22,624 bases of DNA from positions 1 through 22,624 of the forward strand of contig CAJVPP010001120.1 in the NCBI GenBank assembly GCA_910592005.1, given 5' to 3'. The stretch's first letter is position 1. Each line of letters opens with the position of its first letter. The notes under the pieces are model-generated. The model saw only the letters and a program-made list of their open reading frames with translations. It was not told where the DNA came from and searched no databases. This DNA comes from Funneliformis mosseae. Taxonomy: Eukaryota > Glomeromycota > Glomeromycetes > Glomerales > Glomeraceae. The position numbers and the translations under genes were made by a program. This document shows positions 10,805 to 21,215 of the stretch, piece by piece.

Positions 10805-11329
10805 GTAAATTTTACAATCTAAAAGATATTTTCTTTTTTATGTAAATATATAATTTTGATTATAATAATTACAAATATTATAAATTACTAAAAAAAAAAT
10901 AAGAAAAAAGTAAAATTAAATACTTACAAACTAGAAATCATAAATCTAAATTATTTTTTAATAAATATTTAGATCATCTTTTATCACAATCTTTAAACAA
11001 CATAAACCATATTGTATTCATTTATCAATTGCGAACCAATCAAAATTAATAATTATTGTGATATTTCAACCAATAAAATCGCAAGTTTTTAAACCCTGAA
11101 GATATTCATTGATCACGTTGATCCATTCAATAATTCAATAATATTGCCATTGAACAAATAACCATTTATATATAAATTTTCCATATAAGGAATGTTTTGT
11201 TGTCGATTGCGATAGTAAAAAGAATTATTAATTTTTTTACCCAAATTATAGGTATTTTTTTTTTTATTTCGAATCGTCCCTTTACTCTTTTTATTAATAT
11301 AGTAAATTATTGCGAAAAACTTTCAAAAC
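10805..11329. promoter_or_regulatory. NTE1 upstream region with paired CCAAT boxes and a CArG-type site
   Basis: The sequence becomes less AT-rich from about 10960. Two CCAAT pentamers lie at 11036-11040 and 11070-11074, about 34 bp apart and roughly 260-290 bp before the ATG. CCAAT is the site of the conserved fungal Hap2/3/5 (NF-Y) complex. A perfect CArG-type box CC(A/T)6GG, bound by SRF-like MADS proteins, is at 11181-11190, preceded by a TATA-like TATATATAA at 11167. Each short motif could occur by chance in this composition; the clustering in the only GC-enriched part of the upstream DNA is what makes them candidates. Confidence 0.35.
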
Positions 11330-14300
11330 ATGTTAGAAGAAGTTAATAATAGTGAAGGAAATGATTTTTATTCAATCACAGTATTTACCTTTTCAACAAT
11401 ATTAAGTTGGTTCTTTTCATTAGTATCTTATATAACCATAACTTTATCCTCATGGATACTACGAATCCTTTCATGGTCGTTTACATTACGATTAAATTTT
11501 ATCACATTATTAATAATTTTTGTAATCGTGATAACCATAACATATTTAATTGTTAGATATCGTATATTGACGAAATATTCCCGACTTCCAACAGAAACGA
11601 CAGCAACTAAACAAGGTTCATACGATTTACATCCAGCACTTGATGGAGAGAATGTTAGTAATATTAAGCATTATCCTGATGAATTCCTTAGCATGTTTTT
11701 GGAAGGTATTAAAATATTTGGATATTTGGAAAAACCAGTTTTTCACGAGTTAGCAAGACATTTGTCTACTAAAAAGTTATTGGCGGGAGAAAGTTTAATG
11801 TTGGAAAAAGAAAGAAGTTTTTATATCGTCGTTGATGGATTTGTTCAAGTATTTGTTAAAACGGCTAATGAAGAAGATATTGTATTGGACCCTTTTGAAA
11901 GTGATGATTATAATAGAGGATATCAATTATTAAATGAAGTTACTAATGGTGGGACTTTGAGTAGTTTATTCACCATTCTTAGTTTATTCACCGATGATAT
12001 CGATATAAGGTACGATGATCCCGAACAGAGACAAAATGAAGAAAAGAAGGAAGCGAACGTAAAAGGAGAAAACAATATTGGAGAATACTGTGAAGAAGAA
12101 AAGGGAAATAATGAAAAGGTTGGAGAGAAGACTGAACAAATTCGCTCACTAGAAGATGGTGGATGGTCAAATGCTCGGCCATCACCGGTTGATACAAAAA
12201 GTGAACGGAGTACAAATTCACGCAATTCAGCTTCTTATACAAGACCAAGTATATTACGAAGATTATCAAAGGAATTGGCAAACACATCCGTTAATCCTAA
12301 TATAACAGCAAGGGCAACAGTTGATACTACATTAGCAGTAATACCAGCAGAAGCATTTCACAGATTAACGGAGAAATTTCCAAAGTCTGTGGCAAATATA
12401 GTTCAAGTTATATTGACGCGTTTTCAACGCGTTACACTTTGGACGGGATACAAGTATTTGGGATTAACAAAAGATTTATTAAGAACAGAGAAATTAATGA
12501 ATGATATAGCAAGTTATGGACTTTCTAAAGATTTCTTTAAAGCGGGAAGTATGGAAAGATTACGAATGAAATTTGTTGGAAATAATAAAAAATATCATCC
12601 AAGAGAGATCAGACATCATGATATGGATATGAGCGATAGTGGATTAATTAATAAAGCGAAGAAGACTAAATCATCTTTTAGACCTAGAATCGATGTAATA
12701 TATGAAAGCGACACAAAGGCTACTTCATCAATTGGAAAAGGAACAATTAATATTAATAGATATAATAAAAGCAACAACAATAAAAATAATAATAAACCAT
12801 ATTTGGCAACACCTTTATCGCCAAATGCTAAAGCAAAAGTACAACCGTCCAATGGATCACCTACTAGTCCAACTAGCAAAAAAGATTATGATACAGAAGA
12901 TGATTTGTATCTTAGAGAATCTGTACTCGAAGGAATTTCAAAGGGTATTGGATTACTACAAAGTAATAACAATAGTCGAAATGCTACTACTGTGACTGGT
13001 TGTAATAATCAACAACAGAATTCAAGACATAATTCACTTGATTCAAATACATCACAAGAACTTGGGACTAGTGGTTCATATAGTAGTTTGGCTACTTTAT
13101 TGAATATTTCAGATGATGATTCGGTGGCGGAAACCATCTCTTCAATGACTAGTGAATTAGATAATGATGTTGAAATATTGTATTATCAAAAAGGTAGTTT
13201 ATTAGTAGAGGAAGGAGAGAGGAATGTAGGATTGTTCTTTGTCATTGATGGATTATTGGATGTATTTGTCACGTCTAATGAAAATAACTTTCTTAACAAA
13301 TATTCAAATCTTTCTGCTTCTACAAAGGGTCATCATAAAAAGAAAGATTCTAATAATAATAACGTTAGCCTTAATTCAACTACTACTAAAGACAAGAGTT
13401 TATTCATGATTAAACCAGGTGGTTTGGCAGGATATTTAGCTGCACTTACCGGGTTTCATAGTTTCGTTAATATTAGAGCGAGTACAGACACATATGTTGG
13501 ATATTTATCTAAACAATCATTAAACAGATTAATGGAAAAAAATCCCAACGTATTATTAACATTAGCCAAAAGATTAATCACATTATTATCACCATTATTA
13601 TTACATATCGATTTTGCTTTAGATTGGGTTCAAGTAAACGCGGGACAAGTATTACATCGCGAAGGAGATTCTAGCGATAGCATTTATATAGTATTAAATG
13701 GACGTGTACGTACAATTAATGAGAAAGCAAATGGTATTATTGAAATTCTAGGTGAATATGGACAAGGTCAAAGTGTAGGAGAATTAGAAGTGATGACAGG
13801 TGCACCCCGTCCATATACGCTTCATGCCATTCGTGATACAGAATTAGCACGTATGCCAAGAACGCTATTTAATGCTTTAGCGCTTCGACATCCAGAAATT
13901 ACCTTACATATATCTCGTATTATAGCATCACGTACGCGAGTACAGCAAGAAACCGATTATAACAATAATGAATTTGGTAAAAATAATACCAATCTTAAAA
14001 CAGTATGTATTTTACCTGTTAATGGTAACGTACCTATAACAGAATTTGCAGAAAAATTAAAAAATGCATTGGTTAGGATAGGCGAAAATACCACACTATT
14101 AAACCAAGAAAGTGTTATTAATGTATTGGGTAAACACGCATTTAATAGAATGGGAAGGTTAAAATTAATTAGTTGGTTAGCTGAACAAGAAGAAAATGTT
14201 AGGATTGTATTATATTTAGCAGATGGAGGAAGTAATTCTTCATGGACTCAAACATGTATCAGACAAGCAGATTGTATATTATTAGTTGGAACGGGAGATG

Positions 14301-15553
14301 ATGATTTTTCAATAGGAGAATATGAAAGTTTTTTAATAGGAACAAAAACCACGGCAAGAAAAGAATTGGTTTTATTATATCCAGAAAGGAATTGTACTCC
14401 TGGATCAACAAGAAATTGGTTGAAGAATAGACCTTGGATTCATGCTCATCATCACGTATCAATGAGACTTAAGCCACCAATTCTTGATGAAAAGTCAAGA
14501 AAAAACACATTAATGAATATTAAAGATCAACTACAAAAATATTATCCAAAACGCATACCAAAACGATCACCTGCAACTTATACCGGTAATCGAAGTGACT
14601 TTTCTAGACTCGCAAGAAGACTTGTGGGTAAAAGTATTGGGCTAGTATTAGGTGGGGGAGGTGCAAGAGGTATTGCGCATATCGGTGTGATCAAAGCATT
14701 TGAGGAAGCAGGAATACCAATTGATATAGTCGGGGGTACGAGTATTGGAAGTTTTATTGGTGGATTATATGCGAGAGACTCTGATAACGTTGCAATTTTG
14801 GGTAGAGCCAAGGCATTTTCCGGTAGAACTAGCAGCAAATGGAGACAAATAATGGATTTAACTTGGCCGAGAACTGCTTGGTTTACCGGTCATGCGTTTA
14901 ATAGGGGTATATGGAAAAGTTTCAGCGATACGCTAATTGAGGACTTTTGGTTATCATATTTTTGTATCACAACCAACATTACTTGGTCACGCATGGAAGT
15001 ACATAAAGCCGGTTACGCTTGGAGATATATTAGAGCTTCAATGTCATTAGCTGCTTACCTTCCTCCTTTATGTGAAAATGGAAATTTGTTAGTTGATGGT
15101 GGTTATATGGATAATTTACCTGTTGGCGTTATGAAATCGATGGGAGCAAATACAATATTCGCTGTTGATGTGGCAAGTCATGATGATACATCACCTGTTT
15201 ATTATGGTGATAGTTTATCGGGATTTTGGGTCTTATTAAGTAGATTCAATCCATTTTCTAAACAAACCAATATCCCTACGATGACTGATATTCAATCTAG
15301 ATTAGCTTACGTTAGTAGTGTTAAAACGTTAGAAGAAGCAAAAAATACGCAAGGCTGTTTTTATATGCAATTACCTGTACAACAATTTGGTACTTTAGAA
15401 TTTAATAAGTTTGATGAAATTCTAAAAGTTGGTTATAAATCCGGTAAAGAAATGATAAAAAAATGGAAGGATGATGGTAAATTGAATCATTTGTTAGATC
15501 AGAACAAATCTGATGACAAAAGGAATAGAATTCGTAGAAGAAACAGTGTATAA
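11330..15553 (+). CDS. NTE1: NTE1 lysophospholipase / phosphatidylcholine hydrolase, 1407 aa, single exon
   Basis: This is the fungal neuropathy-target-esterase homologue, an ER membrane serine hydrolase. In the family it deacylates phosphatidylcholine and lysophosphatidylcholine to glycerophosphocholine and free fatty acids. Hydrophobic segments at about residues 13-51 and 57-75 would anchor the protein. Three cyclic-nucleotide-binding-like domains follow at about 123-373 (interrupted by a charged insertion near 225-330), 615-748 and 757-868; the last has the family motif GELEVMTGAPRPYTLHA. The patatin-type catalytic domain covers about 1100-1300. It has the oxyanion loop GGGGARG (1108-1114), the nucleophile motif GTSIG with Ser1138, and the catalytic Asp1256 in DGG. 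All key residues are present. Length is somewhat below yeast Nte1 (about 1680 aa); the linker at 375-610 is Asn/Ser-rich and low-complexity. No intron interrupts the gene, unlike both neighbours. Confidence 0.96.
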   Translation: MLEEVNNSEGNDFYSITVFTFSTILSWFFSLVSYITITLSSWILRILSWSFTLRLNFITLLIIFVIVITITYLIVRYRILTKYSRLPTETTATKQGSYDLHPALDGENVSNIKHYPDEFLSMFLEGIKIFGYLEKPVFHELARHLSTKKLLAGESLMLEKERSFYIVVDGFVQVFVKTANEEDIVLDPFESDDYNRGYQLLNEVTNGGTLSSLFTILSLFTDDIDIRYDDPEQRQNEEKKEANVKGENNIGEYCEEEKGNNEKVGEKTEQIRSLEDGGWSNARPSPVDTKSERSTNSRNSASYTRPSILRRLSKELANTSVNPNITARATVDTTLAVIPAEAFHRLTEKFPKSVANIVQVILTRFQRVTLWTGYKYLGLTKDLLRTEKLMNDIASYGLSKDFFKAGSMERLRMKFVGNNKKYHPREIRHHDMDMSDSGLINKAKKTKSSFRPRIDVIYESDTKATSSIGKGTININRYNKSNNNKNNNKPYLATPLSPNAKAKVQPSNGSPTSPTSKKDYDTEDDLYLRESVLEGISKGIGLLQSNNNSRNATTVTGCNNQQQNSRHNSLDSNTSQELGTSGSYSSLATLLNISDDDSVAETISSMTSELDNDVEILYYQKGSLLVEEGERNVGLFFVIDGLLDVFVTSNENNFLNKYSNLSASTKGHHKKKDSNNNNVSLNSTTTKDKSLFMIKPGGLAGYLAALTGFHSFVNIRASTDTYVGYLSKQSLNRLMEKNPNVLLTLAKRLITLLSPLLLHIDFALDWVQVNAGQVLHREGDSSDSIYIVLNGRVRTINEKANGIIEILGEYGQGQSVGELEVMTGAPRPYTLHAIRDTELARMPRTLFNALALRHPEITLHISRIIASRTRVQQETDYNNNEFGKNNTNLKTVCILPVNGNVPITEFAEKLKNALVRIGENTTLLNQESVINVLGKHAFNRMGRLKLISWLAEQEENVRIVLYLADGGSNSSWTQTCIRQADCILLVGTGDDDFSIGEYESFLIGTKTTARKELVLLYPERNCTPGSTRNWLKNRPWIHAHHHVSMRLKPPILDEKSRKNTLMNIKDQLQKYYPKRIPKRSPATYTGNRSDFSRLARRLVGKSIGLVLGGGGARGIAHIGVIKAFEEAGIPIDIVGGTSIGSFIGGLYARDSDNVAILGRAKAFSGRTSSKWRQIMDLTWPRTAWFTGHAFNRGIWKSFSDTLIEDFWLSYFCITTNITWSRMEVHKAGYAWRYIRASMSLAAYLPPLCENGNLLVDGGYMDNLPVGVMKSMGANTIFAVDVASHDDTSPVYYGDSLSGFWVLLSRFNPFSKQTNIPTMTDIQSRLAYVSSVKTLEEAKNTQGCFYMQLPVQQFGTLEFNKFDEILKVGYKSGKEMIKKWKDDGKLNHLLDQNKSDDKRNRIRRRNSV

Positions 15554-15767
15554 TTCTGGGCAAATTTGGGGATTTAATTTACGATATATATTTTTTAAAC
15601 TATTTCAAATATTTAAATGCATATTTCACATTTTTTAATAAATTACCTTATTATAATTAAAACGTTCATTTTTGGTATTGAAAATGTCGATCATTATTAT
15701 GCCGATCGCGCTGCAAATTGCTTTTGAAATATTTTCCTCATGATGATCTGATAAAGTTGAATATACG
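15554..15767. promoter_or_regulatory. Compact NTE1-INTS7 intergenic region
   Basis: Only 214 bp separate the NTE1 stop from the INTS7 start, so this stretch must hold both the 3' end of NTE1 and the INTS7 promoter. An AATAAA at 15637-15642, about 85 bp past the stop, is a reasonable polyadenylation signal. A GC-rich patch with CCGATCGCGCTGC (about 15702-15714) lies about 55-65 bp before the INTS7 ATG and is the most likely promoter-proximal element. Confidence 0.4.
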
Positions 15768-18700
15768 ATGTATTCAAATGTAGGTTATAGAGAAGGGCCA
15801 CAGTGGTTTACTAATGATACTTTACTAACAAACAGACGTTTCTCTGCTCGAGGAGTTAACGTCGAGTCAAGCAAACATCAATTAAGAGGAATTATCAATG
15901 CCCTGAAGCATGCCACAAAAAGTTTACCTATAGAACAGCAACTCGTCAAATTTTCTGAAATTCCTAAAACGCTTGATGAAACACCTACTCCAGATATCAT
16001 TCATGGTACTTTGTTGTTTTTCGCAGAACGGTTCAAAGATAGGTTGAGTATTGTTCATATATTTTAGTTGAATATTTTAAAAATAATAACGAATTTTCTT
16101 TCAAATGAAGCGATCACAATGTAATACGCCGTTGTATCCTTAAAATCCTTAAAGATAGCGAAAAACATATTTCACGAAATTCACAAAGTTCAGAACTTGA
16201 TCAAACCATAAGAAAAATCTTTTTCTTATTAGAAAATCAAAGTAATGACCCCATTGCACGCGCTCTTACATTACGGTTGGTATTTTCTTAATGATATTTG
16301 ATCGTGATTTATATTCATCGATTAATAATATTTTATTTAAATTAGATGCCTTGGTTGTATGTCGGTTTTATTAATAGAACGACTTGATATACAACATGGG
16401 TAAATTAGCATTTATTACTTTTTTTCTAAATCATATTCATTCACGATGTTCAAATTTTTATTTTATTTTATTTTATAGAATTCTACAACGTTTAGATTCA
16501 TCTGTTGAAATCGAAGCGAGCGCTGCTATTTTTGCTGCAGACAAGTTATGTTCAAAGACTGAAAAATTCTCAGCTCTTGCTTATGAGAAATTTGTCACAT
16601 TGCTCCAAGGTATTAGCATATTCTGCAGACTTTTACAAACAATATATTAATTAATTAAAATTAATTTATTCTTATTCCATTGAAAGCTAATAATGTTTCC
16701 TTGGCCTTCAAGACCAAATTGATACGCGTCTTTCGTCATATGCATCGGGATATCAATTTGGCTCGTAAGGTAAGTAAATTCTAACTCTATGCTTTATCTT
16801 TTCTTATTCAATTAATTATAGTTAATTTTTATTATCCAGACAAGAATTATATGCCTTCAATTACTTAAACAATATCCTGACGAAGAATTTATATTGACCA
16901 TATTGAAAACATTGACATTCTTATCAAATCGTGCACTTGTCGATAGAACCGATCATGTGAGAAATTATATTCCAAAATTTGTTATTTGAGTGAATTGCAA
17001 ATATTTGTCTAAATAAGTAAATAAATAAATATTCTTATCATTTCAAGATTTCATTTCCTTAGATTAATTTATTATTCAAATATGTACAAGATGATCCTCG
17101 TGAGCGTGTTAAGACGAGTTCTTTAGCATATTTAATTAAAATCGCACAAAAGGATTTGACTTTTGAAACTTCACATGTCTTGGTAAGAACTTCCTTAACT
17201 TGATTTCAAAAGATATTATTGTACCTATATTTCAATATTAATGATTTTAATGTTATACAGATACTGTTGAATATAGCGACTAGTGCTGCGGAACTTAATG
17301 TCAAAACCAAAGCATTACGTGTTTTGACCATATTGTTTCAACAAACAAGACTTCTTGGTGAAATTGTATCAATAGATACAGAGCAAGAAACTCGTATAGA
17401 AGCACTTCATTTTATCCAACAATGTGAAGAAATGATACAAGATAAAATCATCGAAGTCAATGTTGTCGCAGTAAAATTAATGTCCGTGATAATTATTGAA
17501 TCAAAAAGAATTGAATCAATATCAAATATTTTGATCGGTTCAGAATGGGGTGAGCTATGATAATTGATCAGCTAATGAAAATATATGTATTCATAACGTT
17601 TACGGAATTTAATTTTTTATAGAAACTTATTTTAGCGATCTCTGTAAAAAAATTGCAAAGTTAATATTGTCGAATTTAATGCAATTAGTATCCTTTAATC
17701 AAAATGAGCGCAACAAATATGTTAAGATGGTAAATGTTTTAAATTATAATAATAATATTATAAAACATTTTTTTAACAAAACAATTTATTTAATTGTAGA
17801 TACAAGAATACTTGAAGTGTTTATTTTCAATTTGTCAGGCTGATAACGATTTAATCAAGGATGTTTCTAAGATGGTTATCAATGTATTACAAGATTACAT
17901 TGAATCTAATGATGGTAATTTTTTTAATTTTAACTAAATGTTTTCGAAATTAATCTAAGTAAATTTTTTTTTAATTAAGATGAGATATTTGCTCAACTAT
18001 CCAAGTTTTTCATGAAGATTGCCGAATATAAAGGCTCATTAATACAAGAGTTAAGAGATGATATATTTTCCCTTATGAAATGTCACGAGCTTATTGATAT
18101 GACTCGTTCTTTCGTAAGTTTTTTATGGAAGCCTTATTTTGTTATAACTATATTTTTAGAGATTAATTTCTATTATATATCCCATATTTTCTTAGACTAT
18201 GTTGGCAAAGACAGTTTTAAAAGTCCGTCCTGATAATGTAAAACAAGCAAGAGAATTTAAGGAATCTTTCATGGAAAGAATCAATCGATTTGGAAACCTT
18301 CAGGACGGAAGATATATACAGAATCAATGGGATATTTATTTAATTGGACTAGAAGCTGGAAAATCCGGATGTTGTTCGATTATGGGTGCCATAGTGTTTA
18401 ATTTTGTAAACGAGGTAACTTATTTATTGCAATTAATTTTTTTTTTTTTTTTTTTTTTGAGAATTTTCAGTAAAACCTCATTTAGGTGGATGTCGAGGCG
18501 CATCGGTTTTGGCTTAGAGCATTGAGTAATGCGTCAAACGCTGAACAAATGATTTTGGATAATATCGATAAAATCCAAAGTCAGCTTGATCTATTTGATG
18601 AAGGCGTTAAGTACTATTCGAAATGTGATACTGAATTAAGTGTTTGTAAACATACCTTTATCTTTTTTTTTTTCATTTTTGTAATTATTTAATAGACAGC

Positions 18701-20350
18701 ATTATTCAACTTTATTTTATAGGGCTTGATGTCTTTGATTGATAATAATGGAATTCGTGTCTTTGGAAAATGGTTTTGTCAACTTAGAGCAAGGTTCTTT
18801 TCCACTATGAAGCTTATTCTAGCTCAGTTAAATTTTTTGTCTTCAAAAACGGCGGGTTTATTTGATCCTGAAATTGTATGTATTTTATTATTATCATTTT
18901 TTCAACGATTTTGACGTTTTGTTAAATATTAAATGTGTCAATTTTTGTTTTTTTTAAAAAAAATATATGTATAATTAAGGTCAAGATAAATGAATCTTTA
19001 GTATTTTTGGCTCGTATGCACAACTTTGTGGCACATTCTTTCTTAGATATTGATTCCGAAAGTTTAGAAATTCTAGAATCATATCAAATATGTTGCTTGG
19101 TGTTATCATATGCTATACAGTGTCTTCTATTTCAAAGGTATATTTTAATTATAAATCACGTAATGGATTTCTGAATTAACTTATCCTCATTTTTTATTAG
19201 GGAAGAATCTATTGATCCTTTACTAATTCCATTGATTCGGCTAGCACGTTGTAACATGAATGATACCCTTTCTGGACAAGTTAACGATATGAATTTACGA
19301 AAAAATAAAGTACAATATGTATTACGGTCAAGATGTGTTGAAATTTTAAAAGATATAGAGATGATTCGTCGTAATAATGAATCAATTGTAAGAATTATTA
19401 AATTGAAATAATTCATTTAAAAAAGATAAAATTTTTATATAATGTTTTTATTTATTTATTTATAGAATATAGTAGAACGATTAAGTAAATTTGTTCTTTT
19501 CATTTTAAGTGTTCCGATAAATCTTCCACCATTCTTCTTTGAAAACAAAAAAGGAACTTATATTAAGGTACGTTTTAGTTGAAAACGTTTTATTTAACCA
19601 ATCGGTTGTTTATTTAATCTTCAATAATTTAAAATAGTGGAGTAAAGTACCTGCGTTAGGATGGAGTCAACGTGGAAGCAGAGTTTCTTCAACGACCATA
19701 TCAGACAGAGAGAAAGTTGTTATTAAATTAGAAGGAATTTTGAAATTAGCTAAGAAATCAGGTAAAGTTAATTAATTACATACATAACATACAACAACTT
19801 TATTTATTTTAACTTAATCTCTATTATCATTGTAGCCAAGAAACATTTAAATAACATTCAGTTTATTATTTTTGGGTCAAAAGCTGATATGTTTGAGTTT
19901 GAAGAATTTGAAGAGACGTTACAAGGGAATTTCTCCTTTTCTAATTTAGCGTTGGATTATAAAGGAGGGTATACGAAAAAATCCAAGAAGGTATTGTTAG
20001 TTTATTTATTTACTAAAATTTTTATTAAGATCCTTAATATATATATATTTTTTTTTATAGGATTCCTCAGAAATGTCTACCGTTACAACTATTTCAGTGC
20101 CAATTACCAATTATTATTTTACCACCACCGCTTTAGTTCAATTTCCTAGGGATTCCGATAGTATTGGATTTCTTAATGTTCATACTAGAATCGTTGACAA
20201 TAAAAATATCGTATGGACGATTGGTCCCGATTTGTAAGTAATTAAAATTATTTATTTGTTATTAGTTGGGGTTATATGCATTCTAATAAACTAATATTTC
20301 ATAGAATAATATCTCCCCCTCCAGAGTATCAAAATAATAATCAATATTAA
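15768..20350 (+). CDS. INTS7: Integrator complex subunit 7 (INTS7) homologue, 21 exons, 1020 aa
   Basis: The conceptual protein resembles animal INTS7 from end to end. The N-terminal half is an alpha-helical ARM/HEAT-type repeat array with family signatures such as EKH, SNDPIARALTLR (about 130-147), LDSSVEIEASAAIFAA (about 168-183) and RVFRHMHRD (about 222-230). The C-terminal part keeps the FWLRALSNASNAEQ block (about 610), the PPFFFENKKGTYIK block (about 842-855), and a terminal beta-rich domain ending near NIVWTIGP (about 1000). Human INTS7 is 962 aa, so this copy looks complete. Integrator is the nuclear complex that cleaves nascent RNAs (snRNA 3' ends, paused transcripts) at RNA polymerase II; INTS7 is a structural subunit. 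The ATG is supported by an in-frame TGA eight codons upstream. I recognised the family by recall of its conserved blocks, not by a search. Confidence 0.92.
15768..20350 (+). other. INTS7: Exon-intron structure of INTS7
   Basis: Proposed exons: 15768-16042, 16111-16275, 16346-16399, 16479-16609, 16687-16769, 16840-16956, 17063-17182, 17261-17549, 17623-17729, 17800-17914, 17980-18113, 18196-18414, 18486-18641, 18723-18875, 18980-19137, 19201-19387, 19466-19567, 19638-19761, 19836-19990, 20061-20233 and 20305-20350. They total 3063 nt, ending in TAA. The 20 introns are 63-106 nt and all GT-AG. Donors are mostly GTAAG/GTATG-like, but introns 1, 2 and 13 use GTTGAG, GTTGGT and GTTTGT. Intron 12 carries a 20-odd-base T run just after its start. 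Every junction was chosen so that frame and INTS7 similarity continue across it; the donor of exon 13 and the very short last exon are the least certain. Confidence 0.85.
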
Positions 20351-20788
20351 AAAATATGTTTTTAGTTAAATGAAGGATGAGTGATTGATGAACTTATCAT
20401 TATTAATTATAAGTTGAACGTTTTCAATATACAATATATGTATATAAAAAAAAAAAAAAAAGGTTGTTTGAATCCAAACTTTCATATTCAATTTTTATTT
20501 CATTATTTGATACAATTGTTTATTTTATATTAGTTACGTACGATTTTATATTGGTTTGCCTCGCTATAATTATTGTAATGATTTATTGTATAATACTTGA
20601 TATTTTTACGTTTCTTTTTTTAACAACAATGAATCTAAGGCGCAGAAAATAATAATTTTATTCTATTATCGAACGTTTTGGACGTAATTATTCATTCGTA
20701 TAGGTTCGTTCCAATTTTCCTGAAAGTTAGGAGAATACCTAATGATTTGTATTAAAAAGGTTAAATAAATCTAAGCAAGCCACTAAAT
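20351..20788. other. INTS7 3' flank, no gene recognised
   Basis: The stretch contains an A-run at about 20446-20460, roughly 100 bp past the INTS7 stop. It is followed by a hydrophobic open frame (20464-20652) that lacks an ATG start and is not accepted as a gene. The DNA becomes less AT-rich from about 20680. Confidence 0.45.
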
Positions 20789-20896
20789 AGATAAATAAAC
20801 AAAAGAAAAAGGACGTTCTCGCTAAAGCGAGGCCATGAAGTGCTTCCAGTTCTCCCTCCATTTATTCACCTAAATAATGGGCAACTATAATGGAAA
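20789..20896. repeat. Higher-GC dispersed-type repeat, copy A
   Basis: It starts AGATAAATAAAC, runs through GGACGTTCTCGC and contains GAGGCCATGAAGTGCTTCC (20829-20847). Each of these blocks recurs in the same order at 20948-21190. A perfect 5-bp hairpin (CTCGC, loop TAAA, GCGAG) spans 20818-20831. On the minus strand, the frame matching the open frame of copy B is broken by a stop, so copy A looks decayed. Confidence 0.55.
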
Positions 20897-20947
20897 AACA
20901 TTTGACCATAAAGATAGAACTATTTCCTTAAACGCTGCCGATTAAAG

Positions 20948-21215
20948 TAGATAAACATTAACAATACAAATAGAGAAGGACGATCTCGCACTTGGTTCGG
21001 AAGTAACTCGCTAGACATATCGATTTTTGTATTGCAAAGGAAGACATAACCAATTCCTTCTTGAGAATTAGTAGACCTTCACCAAAAACAAACATGCTAA
21101 ACTGACTACCTACTAGAGAGGAGGCCACGAAGAGCTTCCGGTTCTCTACCATACTGTTTTCAATTTTACCTAAGTGAACCAACAATGACGCAAGTCTAAT
21201 AGACAGTTCGCCCAA
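20948..21215. repeat. Higher-GC dispersed-type repeat, copy B
   Basis: The copy shares AGATAAA, GGACGATCTCGC and GAGGCCACGAAGAGCTTCC (21121-21139) with copy A. It has about 125 bp more between the last two blocks. The minus strand holds an 85-codon ATG-initiated open frame (21215 down to 20958) starting MGELSIRLASLLVHLGKIEN. It encodes no domain I recognise and may be a fragment of a repeat-encoded protein rather than a functional gene. GC content here is clearly above the surroundings. Confidence 0.5.

Noticed and set aside
12702..12995. Second plus-strand frame inside NTE1
   Set aside because: It lies within the low-complexity Asn-rich linker of NTE1 and has no independent support.
16384..20149. 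Separate small genes suggested by the many short open frames after 15768
   Set aside because: They are exons of one gene with read-through into introns; joining them by GT-AG introns gives a continuous INTS7 protein.
20464..20652. Hydrophobic 62-codon frame after INTS7
   Set aside because: It begins with TTG rather than ATG, follows a poly-A run, and its hydrophobicity follows from T-rich codons.
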